Shown here: piece by piece, positions 25,973 through 37,163 of the stretch | Layout: each line of letters starts with the position of its first letter | How positions within the stretch are numbered: position 1 is the stretch's first letter | Source: Segatella hominis | Lineage (GTDB): Bacteria > Bacteroidota > Bacteroidia > Bacteroidales > Bacteroidaceae | DNA: 64,000 nt | NCBI RefSeq assembly: GCF_004535825.1 | Contig: NZ_SGVY01000002.1 | Span: 62,001-126,000, forward strand | Reading direction: 5' to 3' | Program-made: the position numbers and the translations under genes | Notes under the pieces: model-generated | Database searches by the model: none | What the model saw: only the letters and a program-made list of their open reading frames with translations | Told to the model about the DNA's origin: nothing

Positions 25973-28123
25973 TTAGAAGAAGAGATATCTGTTATCAACG
26001 ACATTTGCATTGAGATAAAGCTCGTTCATGAAGTTACCAGCATACTGCATAGACTTCTGACGGCATTTCTGCTCCTGAGCCTTTTCATTAAACTTAACAG
26101 GTCTGTTAGACTTATTAGTAACCAAGAAGAGATATACACCCGCATTACCCTTAACAGGATGAGCAGAGAATGCCCCCTTCTTAGTAGCAGAAACTGCACC
26201 AGAAAGAGCAGGTTCGCTTGCACCAGCAGAAGCTACAAATACAGGAGCTGCGAAAGTAATCTGATTAACTTCAGAAACCTTAGCACCCTTAGACTTAGCT
26301 GCAGCGATATTCTTAACACCATTCAATTTAGCCTCAATCATTTCAGCCTTCTTGTCTTTGATAACCTCAGCCTTAACCATCTCCTTTACCTGAGGATCAT
26401 CCAAGCCACGGAAACCAATACGATTAATCTTATCAAGTACTACAACCAAAAGGTGATCGTTGTTACCACACTCATACATAGGAGACACAGAACCTTCTTT
26501 AGCCTCAAAGATCCACTTGAGAGCCTCACGAGTAGAATGGATGTTTGCTACATAGTGAGTAGCTGTTGTAATATCCTTCAAATCCTGAACCTTATAACCG
26601 CTCTTTGCTGCATTCTTCACAATCTCATCAGCAGTCTGGTTGGCGCTGACAAAACTTGCGAACTTGTTGTAAGCAGTACGATAAGTATCCTGAGAGAAAT
26701 CAACATTCTTTTTGATGACAGCAGCTGTATATTTCTCGATCATTGCCTTACGGTCGCAAACCTGAAGGATTACATAACCCTGTCCCAACTGCAACTGAGA
26801 AGTAGCATTAACAGCCTGAGTATTCAAAGCGTTGATGAATGCCTTATTATCCTTATCCATAGACTGAGCAAACTCATACTGACGAGTTGTCATCCATGCC
26901 TTCTCACCAGTCTGACCATACTTCTTAGCGATAGCCTCGAAATCAGCACCACCAGAAATAGCACCCTGGATAGAATCAGCCTTTGTCTTAGCTTCAGCAA
27001 CAGAAGCTGCGGCAACCTGAATAACACGATACTGAATAGAATCAGGCAACTGCTGCTTGTTAACCAACTTGACAATATTCAAAGTATTATCAGCTTTATT
27101 TGCCTTCACTGCAGTAGTAGCACCAACAGCCATAGAATCAAGAGTAGCAGCGATATCTGAAGGGAAAGCATCCTTGCCAACAGGAATACCCAAGTAAGCA
27201 ACTGTAGATGCAGACTTGCGAACAACCTCTGTAGGATCTGCTGCAGCAGCTAACTGAGTATGATAACCAGCAAATTCCTTGTTAAGAGCAGCGCGGTCTG
27301 CCTGAGAAGCCTCTACCTGAATATCAACGAACTTGATATCACGGCTCTCAACAGGCTGCTTGAAACGAGCCTTCATCTCATCATACTTAGCCTTCAAATC
27401 ACTTTCAACAACCTTCACCTTGTCATCCTGGATATCAGAATAAGGGAAAGCAGCCAACTGAATCTTGCTCTCCTCGTTTTCCTCCTTGAAAGCCATCTTA
27501 GCCTCTACAGGATTTGAAAGGAAACAGTGTGCGAGCAAAGACTGATACTTTTGAGCCAAAGTCTGCTGACGAAGAGTCTTCTCGATAAATGACCAATAGT
27601 TGTAAATTTTGGTGTATTGATCCATCATCTGAGCATTTGCAGATGGATTAGCCTTCTGAGCCTTATAATCAGCCAAGAACTTCTGCAAAGCAGAAACATC
27701 AAAGCGACCTGTCTGCTGATTAACAAAAGGAGTCTGAGCTAACATTGGGTTGGTACCGGTCTTCAAGATATCCTGAAGTTCTGCATCAGTAACAGTGAGA
27801 CCCAACTTCTCTGCCTCATGAGCAACAATCTTGTTTTGGATGTATGAATTCCAAACCATATCCTTGACTTGGTTCATCTGCTCCTCAGGGAGATTGTCCT
27901 GTCCCTGTTGCATTTTAATTACTTCTGTGTACTCATCTACGAGTTTCTGGAACTCCTGTACACTGATTTTCTCGCCAAATACCTCACCGATCTGCTGGCG
28001 TTCGTTGTTCTTTGCAGAATCACAAGAACGGAAAGCTTCTTCAGCAATGAAGGCGAAGAGGCCAAAACTGATAATGCAAACCAGAATGACGCCTCTTTTT
28101 CTAATTGTTCCTAATGCTGCCAT
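25973..28123 (-). CDS. PpiD/SurA-like peptidyl-prolyl isomerase, membrane anchored
   Basis: A 716-residue protein with one N-terminal membrane helix (about residues 11-27), a SurA-N-type chaperone region (GEVFGEKISVQEFQKLVDEY, then NKIVAHEAEKLGLTVTDAEL) and a parvulin-like domain around residues 345-450. It ends in helical chaperone-like sequence. PpiD proteins sit in the inner membrane facing the periplasm and help fold exported proteins. It stands alone between terminators with its own -7 element. Whether the isomerase domain is active cannot be judged by eye. Confidence 0.88.
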   Translation of the reverse strand: MAALGTIRKRGVILVCIISFGLFAFIAEEAFRSCDSAKNNERQQIGEVFGEKISVQEFQKLVDEYTEVIKMQQGQDNLPEEQMNQVKDMVWNSYIQNKIVAHEAEKLGLTVTDAELQDILKTGTNPMLAQTPFVNQQTGRFDVSALQKFLADYKAQKANPSANAQMMDQYTKIYNYWSFIEKTLRQQTLAQKYQSLLAHCFLSNPVEAKMAFKEENEESKIQLAAFPYSDIQDDKVKVVESDLKAKYDEMKARFKQPVESRDIKFVDIQVEASQADRAALNKEFAGYHTQLAAAADPTEVVRKSASTVAYLGIPVGKDAFPSDIAATLDSMAVGATTAVKANKADNTLNIVKLVNKQQLPDSIQYRVIQVAAASVAEAKTKADSIQGAISGGADFEAIAKKYGQTGEKAWMTTRQYEFAQSMDKDNKAFINALNTQAVNATSQLQLGQGYVILQVCDRKAMIEKYTAAVIKKNVDFSQDTYRTAYNKFASFVSANQTADEIVKNAAKSGYKVQDLKDITTATHYVANIHSTREALKWIFEAKEGSVSPMYECGNNDHLLVVVLDKINRIGFRGLDDPQVKEMVKAEVIKDKKAEMIEAKLNGVKNIAAAKSKGAKVSEVNQITFAAPVFVASAGASEPALSGAVSATKKGAFSAHPVKGNAGVYLFLVTNKSNRPVKFNEKAQEQKCRQKSMQYAGNFMNELYLNANVVDNRYLFF

Positions 28124-28239
28124 TACGTTTTAATTTTATTTTTTATTTTTTGTTTATTTTCTCTAGTTATATAGGCTTTTCTTTCCATAACCCTGCTCCG
28201 AATCAATGAAAGCAAGGTAAGACTTTAGCCAATTGTTTG

Positions 28240-28247
28240 CAAAAATA
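28240..28247 (-). promoter_or_regulatory. -7 element of the foldase gene
   Basis: TATTTTTG on the minus strand, about 115 bp before the start codon. Confidence 0.5.
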
Positions 28248-28325
28248 CAAAGAAAATCGGAAATAAGGGAATTTTTTTATGCCTTTTTTGGACATACATG
28301 CCAAAAAGTCCCAAAAATAGCAAGA

Positions 28326-28359
28326 AAAAAGCACTTATCGCAAACGACAAGTGCTTTTT
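28326..28359 (-). terminator. Terminator of the CNNM/lptC operon
   Basis: The stem aaaaagcactt / aagtgcttttt with T tract on the minus strand, 17 bp after the stop at 28377. Confidence 0.8.
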
Positions 28360-28376
28360 GCTCTATTTTCAGGAGT

Positions 28377-29645
28377 TTACTTCAACAAATGCAAGTGAAC
28401 TAATTCTATTTTTCGAGAGGTTGACTTGATAATTTTAAATTCAAACTTACCAATGCGTATTACTTCATTCAACTTTGGAAAACTCTGATATTCATGAAGT
28501 ATCAATCCACCAACAGTCATATATTCATCACTTTCAGGCAAGTCTAAATCAAACATCTCGTTTACCTTGTCTATTTCCAAACGAGCAGACAAAAGATAAT
28601 CACCCTCAGGAGTTTGTTTGGCGACATATTTCGCTGAATCATGCTCATCCTCAATATCACCAAAGATTTCCTCTACAATATCCTCTAAACTGACCAGTCC
28701 ACTGGTGCCTCCGAATTCGTCAACGACTACGCCCAACGTCTTCTTCTGCTGTAGGAAAATCTGCATCAACTTTTGCGCCTGCATCGTCTCTGGCACAAAA
28801 GGCATCGTACGAATATGATCTTGCCATTTCTTCGGATTGCGGAACAACTCAGAACTATGAATATATCCTTCTACATGATCTATATCATCCTTATATACCA
28901 CAATCTTAGAATTGCCACTTTCCACGAATTTCTGACGCAGGTCCTCAAGTGTTGCATCCAGACCTACCGCCTGAATTTCAGTACGAGGAACCATACAATC
29001 CCTTACTTTGGTATCCGAGAAATCCAATGCGTTCTGGAATATCTTGACCTCATCGTTAATATCAGAATCCTTCTCTGCATTATCTATACTGGATTGGACA
29101 AGATAATCCAAATCCACTTTAGAAAATCCTTCATCCCCAGTCTCATCGTCCATTTTAACACCAAGAATCTTCAACAACATCTTACTTAAAAAAGTACTGA
29201 ACTTACTGATAGGCCAAAGGACGACATAACATAAGTAAGCTAAAGGACTGAAAAGAGACAACAATCTATTAGGATTGGACTTGAAAAGAGTCTTAGGCAA
29301 AAACTCACCTGTGAAAAGCACGATTAATGTAGATAAAATCGTATCAGCAGAAACCTTCAGACCATCATCCAGCCCAATGAAAATAGTGTTATCAAAGAGA
29401 CGGGCTATCAGAATACCATATACAACCAAGGCAATATTATTACCCACAAGCATGGTACTGACAAAACCATTAGGATGAGAGTAAAACAAAGAAATAATAC
29501 GTTGTGTAAATCCGTTTTTTTCCTTATCCATCTCAGCCAACATACGGTTGGATGAAACAAAGGCAATTTCCATACCACTGAAAAAGGCGGAAAAGACCAT
29601 TGTCACCAAGATTCCAATTATGAGACTAATCCCTACTTCTTCCAT
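28377..29645 (-). CDS. CNNM/CBS-domain membrane protein (CorC/GldE type)
   Basis: A 422-residue protein with an N-terminal CNNM domain of about four membrane segments (LIIGILVTMVFSAFFSGMEIA to residue about 150), a CBS pair (CMVPRTEIQAVGLD, GYIHSSELF, about residues 215-335) and a C-terminal CorC-type domain (DEFGGTSGLVSLEDIVEEIFG). Relatives move Mg2+ or other cations; in Bacteroidetes a close relative is GldE. Acidic residues in the CBS region could bind nucleotide-Mg. It follows lptC by 16 bp, so the two share an operon. Confidence 0.85.
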   Translation of the reverse strand: MEEVGISLIIGILVTMVFSAFFSGMEIAFVSSNRMLAEMDKEKNGFTQRIISLFYSHPNGFVSTMLVGNNIALVVYGILIARLFDNTIFIGLDDGLKVSADTILSTLIVLFTGEFLPKTLFKSNPNRLLSLFSPLAYLCYVVLWPISKFSTFLSKMLLKILGVKMDDETGDEGFSKVDLDYLVQSSIDNAEKDSDINDEVKIFQNALDFSDTKVRDCMVPRTEIQAVGLDATLEDLRQKFVESGNSKIVVYKDDIDHVEGYIHSSELFRNPKKWQDHIRTMPFVPETMQAQKLMQIFLQQKKTLGVVVDEFGGTSGLVSLEDIVEEIFGDIEDEHDSAKYVAKQTPEGDYLLSARLEIDKVNEMFDLDLPESDEYMTVGGLILHEYQSFPKLNEVIRIGKFEFKIIKSTSRKIELVHLHLLK

Positions 29646-29661
29646 TTTCTTTTATTCAATA

Positions 29662-30321
29662 TTAGTGCATAAGCGGAATCGAATTTGTCGCACTTCGCGG
29701 TGTAGCTTGCGGACGTAAATTCTGCTTTACAGAATCTGGCTGAGAAGAGATAGTATCACTCTGTGTACCAGCCACATCACCCTTTTCAAAGCTACCTTTA
29801 GAATTACTAACAAAATAACGCGTCATCTTCTCGTCACTCCAGAAATATGACCCTTGCAGGGTACGTTCAGGAGTAACTAATTTACTGAAGACATTGCTCG
29901 AAAGCTCATGCTTATTTTGATCCCAAGTGAGTTGTTCACTTGTAAATTTCAATCCATCTTTAGTCAAGATACGAACTCTTCCATAAAGTTTCCATATCTT
30001 CTGCTGGTCATAATAATAAGCCGTATCACTCTGAATATAACTATTCACATGAAACTTCTCATCAAATTGTTCCAGCAAAATACCCTTTTCAAAAATCCAT
30101 TGAGAAGGATTCTTACTGGTATTCACTTCCCATCGTTCCGTAACAATACGATATTTCATCACACCCGAATCACTGATGAGCGTATTAACACCATACGAAG
30201 TCATCATGGCAACAGAGTCACGCGCCAAGATTGCAGGTGCAGTATGTTCCACTTGTTCCTGGCAAGCCACCAAACAAATGAACATCAATAATCCTAAAAA
30301 AGTGCTTTTAATCTTATACAT
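29662..30321 (-). CDS. lptC: LPS export protein LptC
   Basis: A 219-residue protein with a lipobox-like start (FICLVAC, Cys 20) and the LptC periplasmic beta-jellyroll pattern (VNTLISDSGVMKYRIVTERW, KFHVNSYIQSDTAYYYDQQK, KLYGRVRILTKDGLKFTSEQL). LptC takes lipopolysaccharide from LptBFG and passes it to the periplasmic bridge. The lipoprotein form is usual in Bacteroidetes. The C-terminal 40 residues are a low-complexity Ser/Gln/Pro tail. The gene lies between an outer-membrane barrel gene and the CNNM gene, all on the minus strand. Confidence 0.85.
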   Translation of the reverse strand: MYKIKSTFLGLLMFICLVACQEQVEHTAPAILARDSVAMMTSYGVNTLISDSGVMKYRIVTERWEVNTSKNPSQWIFEKGILLEQFDEKFHVNSYIQSDTAYYYDQQKIWKLYGRVRILTKDGLKFTSEQLTWDQNKHELSSNVFSKLVTPERTLQGSYFWSDEKMTRYFVSNSKGSFEKGDVAGTQSDTISSQPDSVKQNLRPQATPRSATNSIPLMH

Positions 30322-30330
30322 TATTATATA

Positions 30331-31629
30331 TTACTTCATTCTCCACTTTCTAAACCACTCTTCATTGAAAGTAAAGCCAATATTCAAGCGGAAAGTATTT
30401 TCCTTAATTAAATCCTTTGCAGAACTCTTCACCCACTGTCCACTGATATTGAGGAAAGAACGGTGGTTGTAATTGTTCATAATTGGAATACCGAAACCTG
30501 CACTAACAGAGATTTCCTTAGGTCCATCAATACCATTTACCTTATAATACGAAGTTGCATAACTTACACCGGCACGATATCTCAAACGCTTGAAGAAACT
30601 ACGGTTATATTCTCCATAGCAATACTGCATACCCAAATTGAACTTACTGCGGTCTGTGTAAGCACCATCCACATCAAGGACATGATTCTTGTCATTGACA
30701 TTTACATATCTTCGAGGATATTCCAAACTACCCCACTTTTGCAAGGTATAATCAAATCCTATTTTCCACTGATTATTATGATTCCACATCAAACCTACAC
30801 CATACATATGAGGCAGCTCAAATGCTTTATCAATAGAGAAAAAGGCTGTATCCGATGCACTTGTCTGAGAATTATTAGAAATAATATTCATGTCGGCAGT
30901 TGCACCAAGATTATGACCTGGTGAATAGGTTGCACCGATTGTTGCCCAATCCTTCTTGGAGAGTTTGGCTGTATATTGGATACCAAAATCTAACTTATAG
31001 CTGTTGACCTGAGTAGAATAAGTACGAATCAACGTATTATAATTGGAGTTACTATAAGCATTAGAAACATACTTATTATAATCACCCCAAATATATGCCA
31101 CATTAGCACCTACAGCCAATCCCTTAACCGGAGCCCAACCGACACCGAGATAAACCTGATGAAGTCCACCTTCACCATTATAAGTATTGGTATAAGTAGC
31201 ATCATTAAACTGTGAGCCTACTTTTTCTGTAGAAGTATAGTTATAACCTACATTAGTAAATGGCAGCACACCAAAGCTAACACCTAAATGCTTGGCAGCT
31301 CTAAAACCAGCAACCACATATTCAAAGTTAGCATTATTAGCATTCTTCTTGACTCCATTCTCTTCGAAATTGGTAATCTGACCTGAGATACCTGCATCAA
31401 GAATAAAAGATAAGGAATCTATGGCTGAATATGAAGCAGGGTTCAAATAGTTGATTTGGTTATGCTCATGAAAACCGAGACCAACGCCATTCATACCACG
31501 ATTGAAACCAGAAGTCTGGTCTGACAACACGCCAAGACCATACTGGCTGTATGGAGAATTAGTACCACTTTGGGCATTAACCGAAATAACTGTACCCAAC
31601 AAAAGGGTAGCTAAAAAAAGCTTTCTCAT
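30331..31629 (-). CDS. Outer-membrane beta-barrel protein
   Basis: A 432-residue protein with a signal peptide (MRKLFLATLLLGTVISVNAQ, cleavage after residue 19). The start of the mature protein, NSPYSQYGLGVLSD and INYLNPASYSAIDSL, followed by many amphipathic strands, resembles the FadL/PorV-like barrels found before lptC in Bacteroidetes. Role: probably an outer-membrane transport or assembly barrel; no substrate can be named. It is the first gene of the minus-strand operon, with a -7 element about 35 bp upstream. Confidence 0.75.
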   Translation of the reverse strand: MRKLFLATLLLGTVISVNAQSGTNSPYSQYGLGVLSDQTSGFNRGMNGVGLGFHEHNQINYLNPASYSAIDSLSFILDAGISGQITNFEENGVKKNANNANFEYVVAGFRAAKHLGVSFGVLPFTNVGYNYTSTEKVGSQFNDATYTNTYNGEGGLHQVYLGVGWAPVKGLAVGANVAYIWGDYNKYVSNAYSNSNYNTLIRTYSTQVNSYKLDFGIQYTAKLSKKDWATIGATYSPGHNLGATADMNIISNNSQTSASDTAFFSIDKAFELPHMYGVGLMWNHNNQWKIGFDYTLQKWGSLEYPRRYVNVNDKNHVLDVDGAYTDRSKFNLGMQYCYGEYNRSFFKRLRYRAGVSYATSYYKVNGIDGPKEISVSAGFGIPIMNNYNHRSFLNISGQWVKSSAKDLIKENTFRLNIGFTFNEEWFRKWRMK

Positions 31630-31662
31630 TGATAATTATCATTCAAATTTATATTCAGAGTG

Positions 31663-31670
31663 CAAAAGTA
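31663..31670 (-). promoter_or_regulatory. -7 element of the barrel / lptC operon
   Basis: TACTTTTG on the minus strand, 33 bp before the start codon. Confidence 0.55.
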
Positions 31671-31715
31671 TTAAAAAAAATTAGAAAAAAAGAAGGATAA
31701 TTGAAAATAATAAGG

Positions 31716-31723
31716 TATTTTTG
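31716..31723 (+). promoter_or_regulatory. -7 element of the DUF4105 gene
   Basis: TATTTTTG lies 4 nt before the GTG at 31728, so the transcript would be leaderless or nearly so; no -33 TTG with normal spacing. Confidence 0.4.
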
Positions 31724-31727
31724 CATC

Positions 31728-33035
31728 GTGAAACGATTTAAGTATATTTTTAGAGCTTTTTTAGCCGTTTTGTTAATCAATTTAACGACTTTGGCTAACG
31801 CACAGGATTTTCAGGGTAACAGACCTCAAGAAAATTCTGAGAGAAACTATATGTCATCCCCAGAGTCACAAGCATGGCTCGACTCTGTAGATATATCTCT
31901 CCTGACTTGCGGGCCAGGACAAGAAGTATGGTCATACTATGGACACACTGCCCTTCGCATTGAAGACCATGTCCACGGTACAGACCTTGCAGTCAACTGG
32001 GGAATGTTCTCCTTTAAGCAGGCCTTTTTCATTCTTCGGTTTGTGTTCGGCATGACCGACTATCAGATAGGTATATTCCCTATGGAGCATTTCATAGCAG
32101 AATATTCAAGCGAAGGAAGATGGGTAAGACAACAAAGACTGGCACTCACCAGAGAGGAGAAGATAAAGATTCTCTCTGCTATTGACGAGAATAACAAAGA
32201 AGAGAATCGCACTTACCGCTACAATTTCTTCTTTGACAACTGTACTACCAGAGCCCGTGATATGATTATCAGAAATCTCGGGCAACATATCACAGATTTC
32301 AAGGACGTTGATGCCCAATCAACCTATCGTAAAGAAATCCATCGTCTGAACGAAAATCATAAATGGGCCAGATTCGGAAATGATTTACTTTTAGGATTCA
32401 TGGCAGACCGCCCTATCAGTAAACAAGAATGGGAGTTCCTGCCAGAAAACCTCAGTAAGGACTTTGCTACAGAAGCAAGAAAGGACACAACCGTTCAAAA
32501 AACGATGGCGGAAGTATATCCAACTAAAAAAAGATATATCAAATTAGTAGATAGTACATTCTACCTGATACCGGTACAAGCAGACCATGCAATAGAAAGC
32601 GAAAGCATCACTCCATTCAGAGTAGCGCTCGCTCTGGGCGCAGTCATATTCTTATTATCCATCATAGAAGTCTTCAAACGAAAGAACTTCTGGTGGTTAG
32701 ATATGACTCTTCTGATACTTACAGGTATTCCAGGATTTATACTTCTGGCGATGATATACTCAGAGCACCCTACTGTTCAGATCAATTTCCAGATTTTGAT
32801 ATTGAATCCACTCAATCTCATCTTTGCATGGAAAACCTGCAGAAATCTGTATAAAGGTAAAATATATTGGTACTATAATATATGGGGAATACTTCTTTTC
32901 GTGTCCCTCTTTATGCAAATCTGGCAGCACTATGCAGAAGGTATGGAAATCTTGGCATTATCTTTGCTAATGCGATATGTCATAAGATCTATAGTATATG
33001 ATCTCCGTAAACAGAAAAAACAATTAAACAAATAA
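31728..33035 (+). CDS. DUF4105 membrane protein (Lnb-like periplasmic domain)
   Basis: A 435-residue protein that starts best at GTG 31728 (an upstream in-frame TTG at 31701 would lie before the -7 element). It has a signal or anchor segment, a periplasmic DUF4105 domain with a Cys-centred motif (FFFDNCTTRARD) and a conserved His (YGHTALRI), and four to five membrane segments in the last 170 residues. DUF4105 proteins are related to Lnb, a lipoprotein N-acyl-transferring enzyme of Gram-positives. An envelope lipid or lipoprotein role is therefore possible but not shown. A small secreted protein follows 15 bp later. Confidence 0.75.
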   Translation: MKRFKYIFRAFLAVLLINLTTLANAQDFQGNRPQENSERNYMSSPESQAWLDSVDISLLTCGPGQEVWSYYGHTALRIEDHVHGTDLAVNWGMFSFKQAFFILRFVFGMTDYQIGIFPMEHFIAEYSSEGRWVRQQRLALTREEKIKILSAIDENNKEENRTYRYNFFFDNCTTRARDMIIRNLGQHITDFKDVDAQSTYRKEIHRLNENHKWARFGNDLLLGFMADRPISKQEWEFLPENLSKDFATEARKDTTVQKTMAEVYPTKKRYIKLVDSTFYLIPVQADHAIESESITPFRVALALGAVIFLLSIIEVFKRKNFWWLDMTLLILTGIPGFILLAMIYSEHPTVQINFQILILNPLNLIFAWKTCRNLYKGKIYWYYNIWGILLFVSLFMQIWQHYAEGMEILALSLLMRYVIRSIVYDLRKQKKQLNK

Positions 33036-33050
33036 AATAAATTAGGATTT

Positions 33051-33413
33051 ATGATTGTCAACAGATATATTACCGCCCTCCTGGTTGTCTTAGCGGCAAC
33101 AGGCATGGAAGCGCAGACTTATCAGCAAGCACTGAAGTTTGCGCTGACAGATATATCCTATGACGAATTTATCCAGCAACCTGAGGCGAAGGCATTAGAG
33201 GAAGACATTCTCTATATCATCAAGGCTATTAAAGAAGCCTCTGATGAAAACCATTCAAGACCTCAGTTTCACTCAGTATCTGCTTCATTAACAGCAGATA
33301 CTTCTGACTTTCTGACAGACATTCATTCTAATATTTATTTCCACCCTATTCTGGAGCATAAATACAAGGCTCCTTATGGTAGTATTGTTATTCGAGGACC
33401 TGATTGTTTTTAA
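33051..33413 (+). CDS. Small secreted hypothetical protein
   Basis: A 120-residue protein with a signal peptide (about residues 1-21, ending MEAQ). The mature part is mixed helix and strand (QQALKFALTDISYDEFIQQP). No known motif is present. It is joined to the DUF4105 gene by a 15-bp spacer, so a shared envelope role is likely. The function is unknown. Confidence 0.6.
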   Translation: MIVNRYITALLVVLAATGMEAQTYQQALKFALTDISYDEFIQQPEAKALEEDILYIIKAIKEASDENHSRPQFHSVSASLTADTSDFLTDIHSNIYFHPILEHKYKAPYGSIVIRGPDCF

Positions 33414-33484
33414 TCCCATTGCAAGTCATATAAGGACAGAATATCACAAATATCACTTGCAAACGAGCATTAATTAACAAAACA

Positions 33485-33516
33485 TTGCTGATTTACAGAT
33501 ATTTTTTGTAAATTTG
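33485..33516 (+). promoter_or_regulatory. secA promoter
   Basis: TTG at 33485-33487, a 21-bp spacer and TAAATTTG at 33509-33516, leaving a leader of about 125 nt before secA. I see no clear fold in the leader. Confidence 0.6.
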
Positions 33517-33648
33517 CAGACAATAAATATAATGTGGAGAAAGAAATAGAGAAAAAGAGAGCGACAAGTACTTGTCAAATGACTCATAACTCCTTTATTT
33601 TCAATTACTCCCGATAAATTTCGAATAACAAAAAAAATAAATATAACA

Positions 33649-36600
33649 ATGAACTTTAACAAAATTCTTCAGTCATTGTTTGGCAACAAATCAACTCGCG
33701 ACATGAAGTTGATCCAGCCAATCGTAGAAAAAATCAAGGCAGAATATCCTAATATCAAGGCCTTGAGCAATGACGAGCTTCGTGCTAAGACAAAAGAAAT
33801 CCAGAAGTATGTACAGGAGTATGCCAACGAGGAGAAAGCTAAGATAGCAGAACTCAAGGCTAAGATAGAAGAAACTCCTATTGACGAGCGTGAAGGTATC
33901 TTCAACCAGATTGATAAGTTGGAGAAGGAGGCACTCGACAAATATGAGATTGCCCTCAATGAAGTGCTCCCTACTGCATTCAGTATTGTAAAGGATACAG
34001 CTCGCCGTTTTGCAGAAAACGAGGAGACCATCGTTACAGCTACTGATTTTGACCGTGAGTTGGCAGCAGACCCTAAGAATGACTTCATCACCATTGATGG
34101 TGATAAGGCTATCTATCACAACCATTGGACAGCTGGTGGTAACGACCTGAAATGGGAAATGGTTCACTACGATGTTCAGCTCTTCGGTGGTGTCGTTTTG
34201 CATCAAGGTAAGATTGCCGAGATGGCTACCGGTGAGGGTAAGACACTCGTTGGTACCTGTCCTGTATTCCTGAACGCCTTAACTGGCAATGGTGTACATG
34301 TCGTTACTGTCAACGATTACTTGGCAAAGCGTGACTCTGAGTGGATGGGACCTCTCTATATGTTCAATGGTCTTTCTGTAGATTGCATTGACAAGCATCG
34401 CCCTAATTCTGACGAGCGTCGCAAAGCATATTTGGCAGATATCACCTTTGGTACTAACAATGAGTTTGGTTTCGACTATTTGCGCGACAATATGGCAACA
34501 AGTCCTGCAGACTTGGTACAGCGCCAGCACAACTATGCAATCGTCGATGAGGTTGACTCCGTTTTGATTGACGATGCCCGTACTCCACTTATTATTTCCG
34601 GTCCAATCCCAAAGGGTGACGATCAGATGTTTGAGGAATACCAGCCATTGGTAGAGCGTCTCTATGAAGTACAGCGCAAACAGGCAACAGAATTGCTCGC
34701 AGAAGCTAAGCAGAAGATTAGCGAAGGAAGCAAGACCAAGAATCAGGAAATACTTGAGGCTGGTTTCTTGGCTCTTTACCGTTCATTCAAGGCATTGCCT
34801 AAGAATAAGCCATTGATCAAGTACCTTTCTGAGGAAGGTATCAAGGCTGGTTTGTTGAAGACCGAGGAATACTACATGGCTAACAACAACCGTGAGATGC
34901 CTAAGGCTGTAGAACCTTTGTATTTCGTGGTAGATGAGAAATTGAATTCAGCCGACCTTACCGACAAGGGTACAGACTGGTTGGCAAAACAGGTAAACGA
35001 TAAGGAACTTTTCGTATTGCCTGATATCACTACAGAGATGAGTGAGTTGGAAGCTCGCACAGACATCTCTGACCAGGAGCGTCTCGACAAGAAAGACGAG
35101 ATGTTGGCACACTATGGTGTACAGAGTGAACGAGTTCACACACTTCAGCAGTTGCTGAAAGCTTATACCATGTTTAATAAGGACGACGAATATGTTGTCA
35201 TGGATGGCGAAGTGAAGATTGTCGATGAGCAGACTGGTCGTATCATGGAAGGTCGTCGCTGGAGCGATGGCTTGCATCAGGCGATCGAAGCTAAAGAGCA
35301 TGTAAAGGTTGAGGCTGCTACTCAGACATTCGCAACTATCACACTCCAGAACTATTTCCGTATGTACCACAAACTCTCTGGTATGACCGGTACTGCAAGC
35401 ACAGAAGCTGGTGAGTTCTGGGATATTTACAAACTCGACGTAGTTGAGATTCCTACCAACCGTCCTATTGCACGTCACGACTTGGACGACCGCGTCTATA
35501 AGACAGCCCGTGAAAAGTATCGTGCCGTCATTGATGAGATTGAAGAAATGCGCAATGCTGGTCGCCCTGTTTTGGTGGGTACAACATCTGTAGAAATCTC
35601 AGAGTTGTTGAGCAAGATGTTGAAGATGCGTAACATTCCTCATAACGTGTTGAACGCTAAGTTGCACCAGCAGGAGGCTCAGATTGTTGCCGAGGCTGGT
35701 CGCTCAACAAATGGCAAGGGTGCCGTAACCATCGCTACCAACATGGCAGGTCGTGGTACCGATATCAAGCTGACTCCAGAAGTAAAGGCTGCAGGTGGTC
35801 TTGCTATCATCGGTACAGAACGCCATGAGAGCCGTCGTGTTGACCGTCAGCTCCGTGGTCGTGCAGGTCGTCAGGGTGACCCAGGTTCATCTGTATTCTA
35901 TGTATCATTGGAAGATAAGCTGATGCGTCTGTTCGCATCTGAACGTATTGCAAAGGTAATGGACCGTCTTGGTTTCGAGGATGGCGAGCGTATCGAGAGT
36001 CCTATGATCAGCAAGAGCATCGAGCGTGCCCAGCGCAAGGTTGAGGAAAACAACTTCGGTATCCGTAAGCACCTCCTGGAGTATGATGACGTGATGAACC
36101 GCCAGCGTACCGTTATCTATGAAAAGCGTCGTCACGCCTTGATGGGTGAGCGTATCGGCATGGATATCACCAACATTATTTGGGACCGCTGCTTGAATAT
36201 CATCAATAACAATGATTTCGATGGTGCAAAGGAAGAGTTCCTCAAGGTTCTTGCTATGGAAATTCCTTTTACCGTGGAAGAATACGAATCTGGCAGACGT
36301 GAAGATTTGGCAGAGCGTGCCTTCCAGGAGGCAATGGCAGCTTTCAAGCGCAAGACAGACCGCATTCAGGCTACTGCATTCCCTATCATCAAGCAAGTAT
36401 TTGAGGACCAGGGAGCTATGTATGAGCGCATCATGGTGCCATTGACAGATGGTAAGCGTATGTACCAGATACCATGCAACCTCAAGGAAGCTTACGAGTC
36501 TGAGGCTAAGAGTGTTGTGAAGGAATTCGAGAAGAGCGTGCTGCTCCATATCATTGATGATGACTGGAAAGAGAATCTCCGCAAACTGGACGAACTCCGT

Positions 36601-37002
36601 CACTCAGTACAGAACGCCAGCTACGAGCAGAAAGATCCATTGTTGATCTACAAACTGGAGAGTGCCAAGATTTGGGATGCAATGATCAACGAAATGTACG
36701 ATCGTATTTCAAGCATCCTGATGCGTGGTCAGATTCCTGTAATGGAACAACAGCCTGTACAAGAGGCTGCTCCAGAACAGCCAACACAGCAGAACTATGT
36801 AGAGTCTAAGGTTGACATTGACGAAGAGCGTGAACGTGCAGAGCGTGCTGCTCAACAGGCTGCAGCCAACCAAGACACTCGTGAAGGCGCAAGCCAGGCA
36901 AACCACACTCCTTACCGTGCAGAGCGCATGCCTCGTCCAAACGATCCATGTCCATGCGGCAGCGGCAAGAAGTTCAAGAACTGCCACGGCAGAAACTTGT
37001 AA
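33649..37002 (+). CDS. secA: Preprotein translocase ATPase SecA
   Basis: A 1117-residue protein, long for SecA as in other Bacteroidetes because of insertions (for example about residues 330-420 and 420-450). Walker A is GEGKT (195-199); [14 protein letters not shown] is the Walker B region; the second motor domain has [10 protein letters not shown] and [16 protein letters not shown]. The C-terminus ends in the zinc-binding motif [14 protein letters not shown]. SecA drives proteins through SecYEG; secG lies at 53423. The gene is monocistronic, with a terminator downstream. Confidence 0.98.
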   Translation: MNFNKILQSLFGNKSTRDMKLIQPIVEKIKAEYPNIKALSNDELRAKTKEIQKYVQEYANEEKAKIAELKAKIEETPIDEREGIFNQIDKLEKEALDKYEIALNEVLPTAFSIVKDTARRFAENEETIVTATDFDRELAADPKNDFITIDGDKAIYHNHWTAGGNDLKWEMVHYDVQLFGGVVLHQGKIAEMATGEGKTLVGTCPVFLNALTGNGVHVVTVNDYLAKRDSEWMGPLYMFNGLSVDCIDKHRPNSDERRKAYLADITFGTNNEFGFDYLRDNMATSPADLVQRQHNYAIVDEVDSVLIDDARTPLIISGPIPKGDDQMFEEYQPLVERLYEVQRKQATELLAEAKQKISEGSKTKNQEILEAGFLALYRSFKALPKNKPLIKYLSEEGIKAGLLKTEEYYMANNNREMPKAVEPLYFVVDEKLNSADLTDKGTDWLAKQVNDKELFVLPDITTEMSELEARTDISDQERLDKKDEMLAHYGVQSERVHTLQQLLKAYTMFNKDDEYVVMDGEVKIVDEQTGRIMEGRRWSDGLHQAIEAKEHVKVEAATQTFATITLQNYFRMYHKLSGMTGTASTEAGEFWDIYKLDVVEIPTNRPIARHDLDDRVYKTAREKYRAVIDEIEEMRNAGRPVLVGTTSVEISELLSKMLKMRNIPHNVLNAKLHQQEAQIVAEAGRSTNGKGAVTIATNMAGRGTDIKLTPEVKAAGGLAIIGTERHESRRVDRQLRGRAGRQGDPGSSVFYVSLEDKLMRLFASERIAKVMDRLGFEDGERIESPMISKSIERAQRKVEENNFGIRKHLLEYDDVMNRQRTVIYEKRRHALMGERIGMDITNIIWDRCLNIINNNDFDGAKEEFLKVLAMEIPFTVEEYESGRREDLAERAFQEAMAAFKRKTDRIQATAFPIIKQVFEDQGAMYERIMVPLTDGKRMYQIPCNLKEAYESEAKSVVKEFEKSVLLHIIDDDWKENLRKLDELRHSVQNASYEQKDPLLIYKLESAKIWDAMINEMYDRISSILMRGQIPVMEQQPVQEAAPEQPTQQNYVESKVDIDEERERAERAAQQAAANQDTREGASQANHTPYRAERMPRPNDPCPCGSGKKFKNCHGRNL

Positions 37003-37075
37003 TCACAAGAAATGGTGATGCTCTTATATATATAATAAGGTATAAGAGGTACACATCATCAGAAATAATGATAAG

Positions 37076-37122
37076 AATACCAAGAATTGATGATACTCTC
37101 ATCATTTCTTGGTATTTTTTTA
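37076..37122 (+). terminator. Terminator after secA
   Basis: The stem aataccaagaa / ttcttggtatt with an inner tgatga/tcatca pairing, then a T tract. Confidence 0.85.
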
Positions 37123-37163
37123 TTTAATGACATCATTGCTACCGAGTTGCAAAAAATTATTCG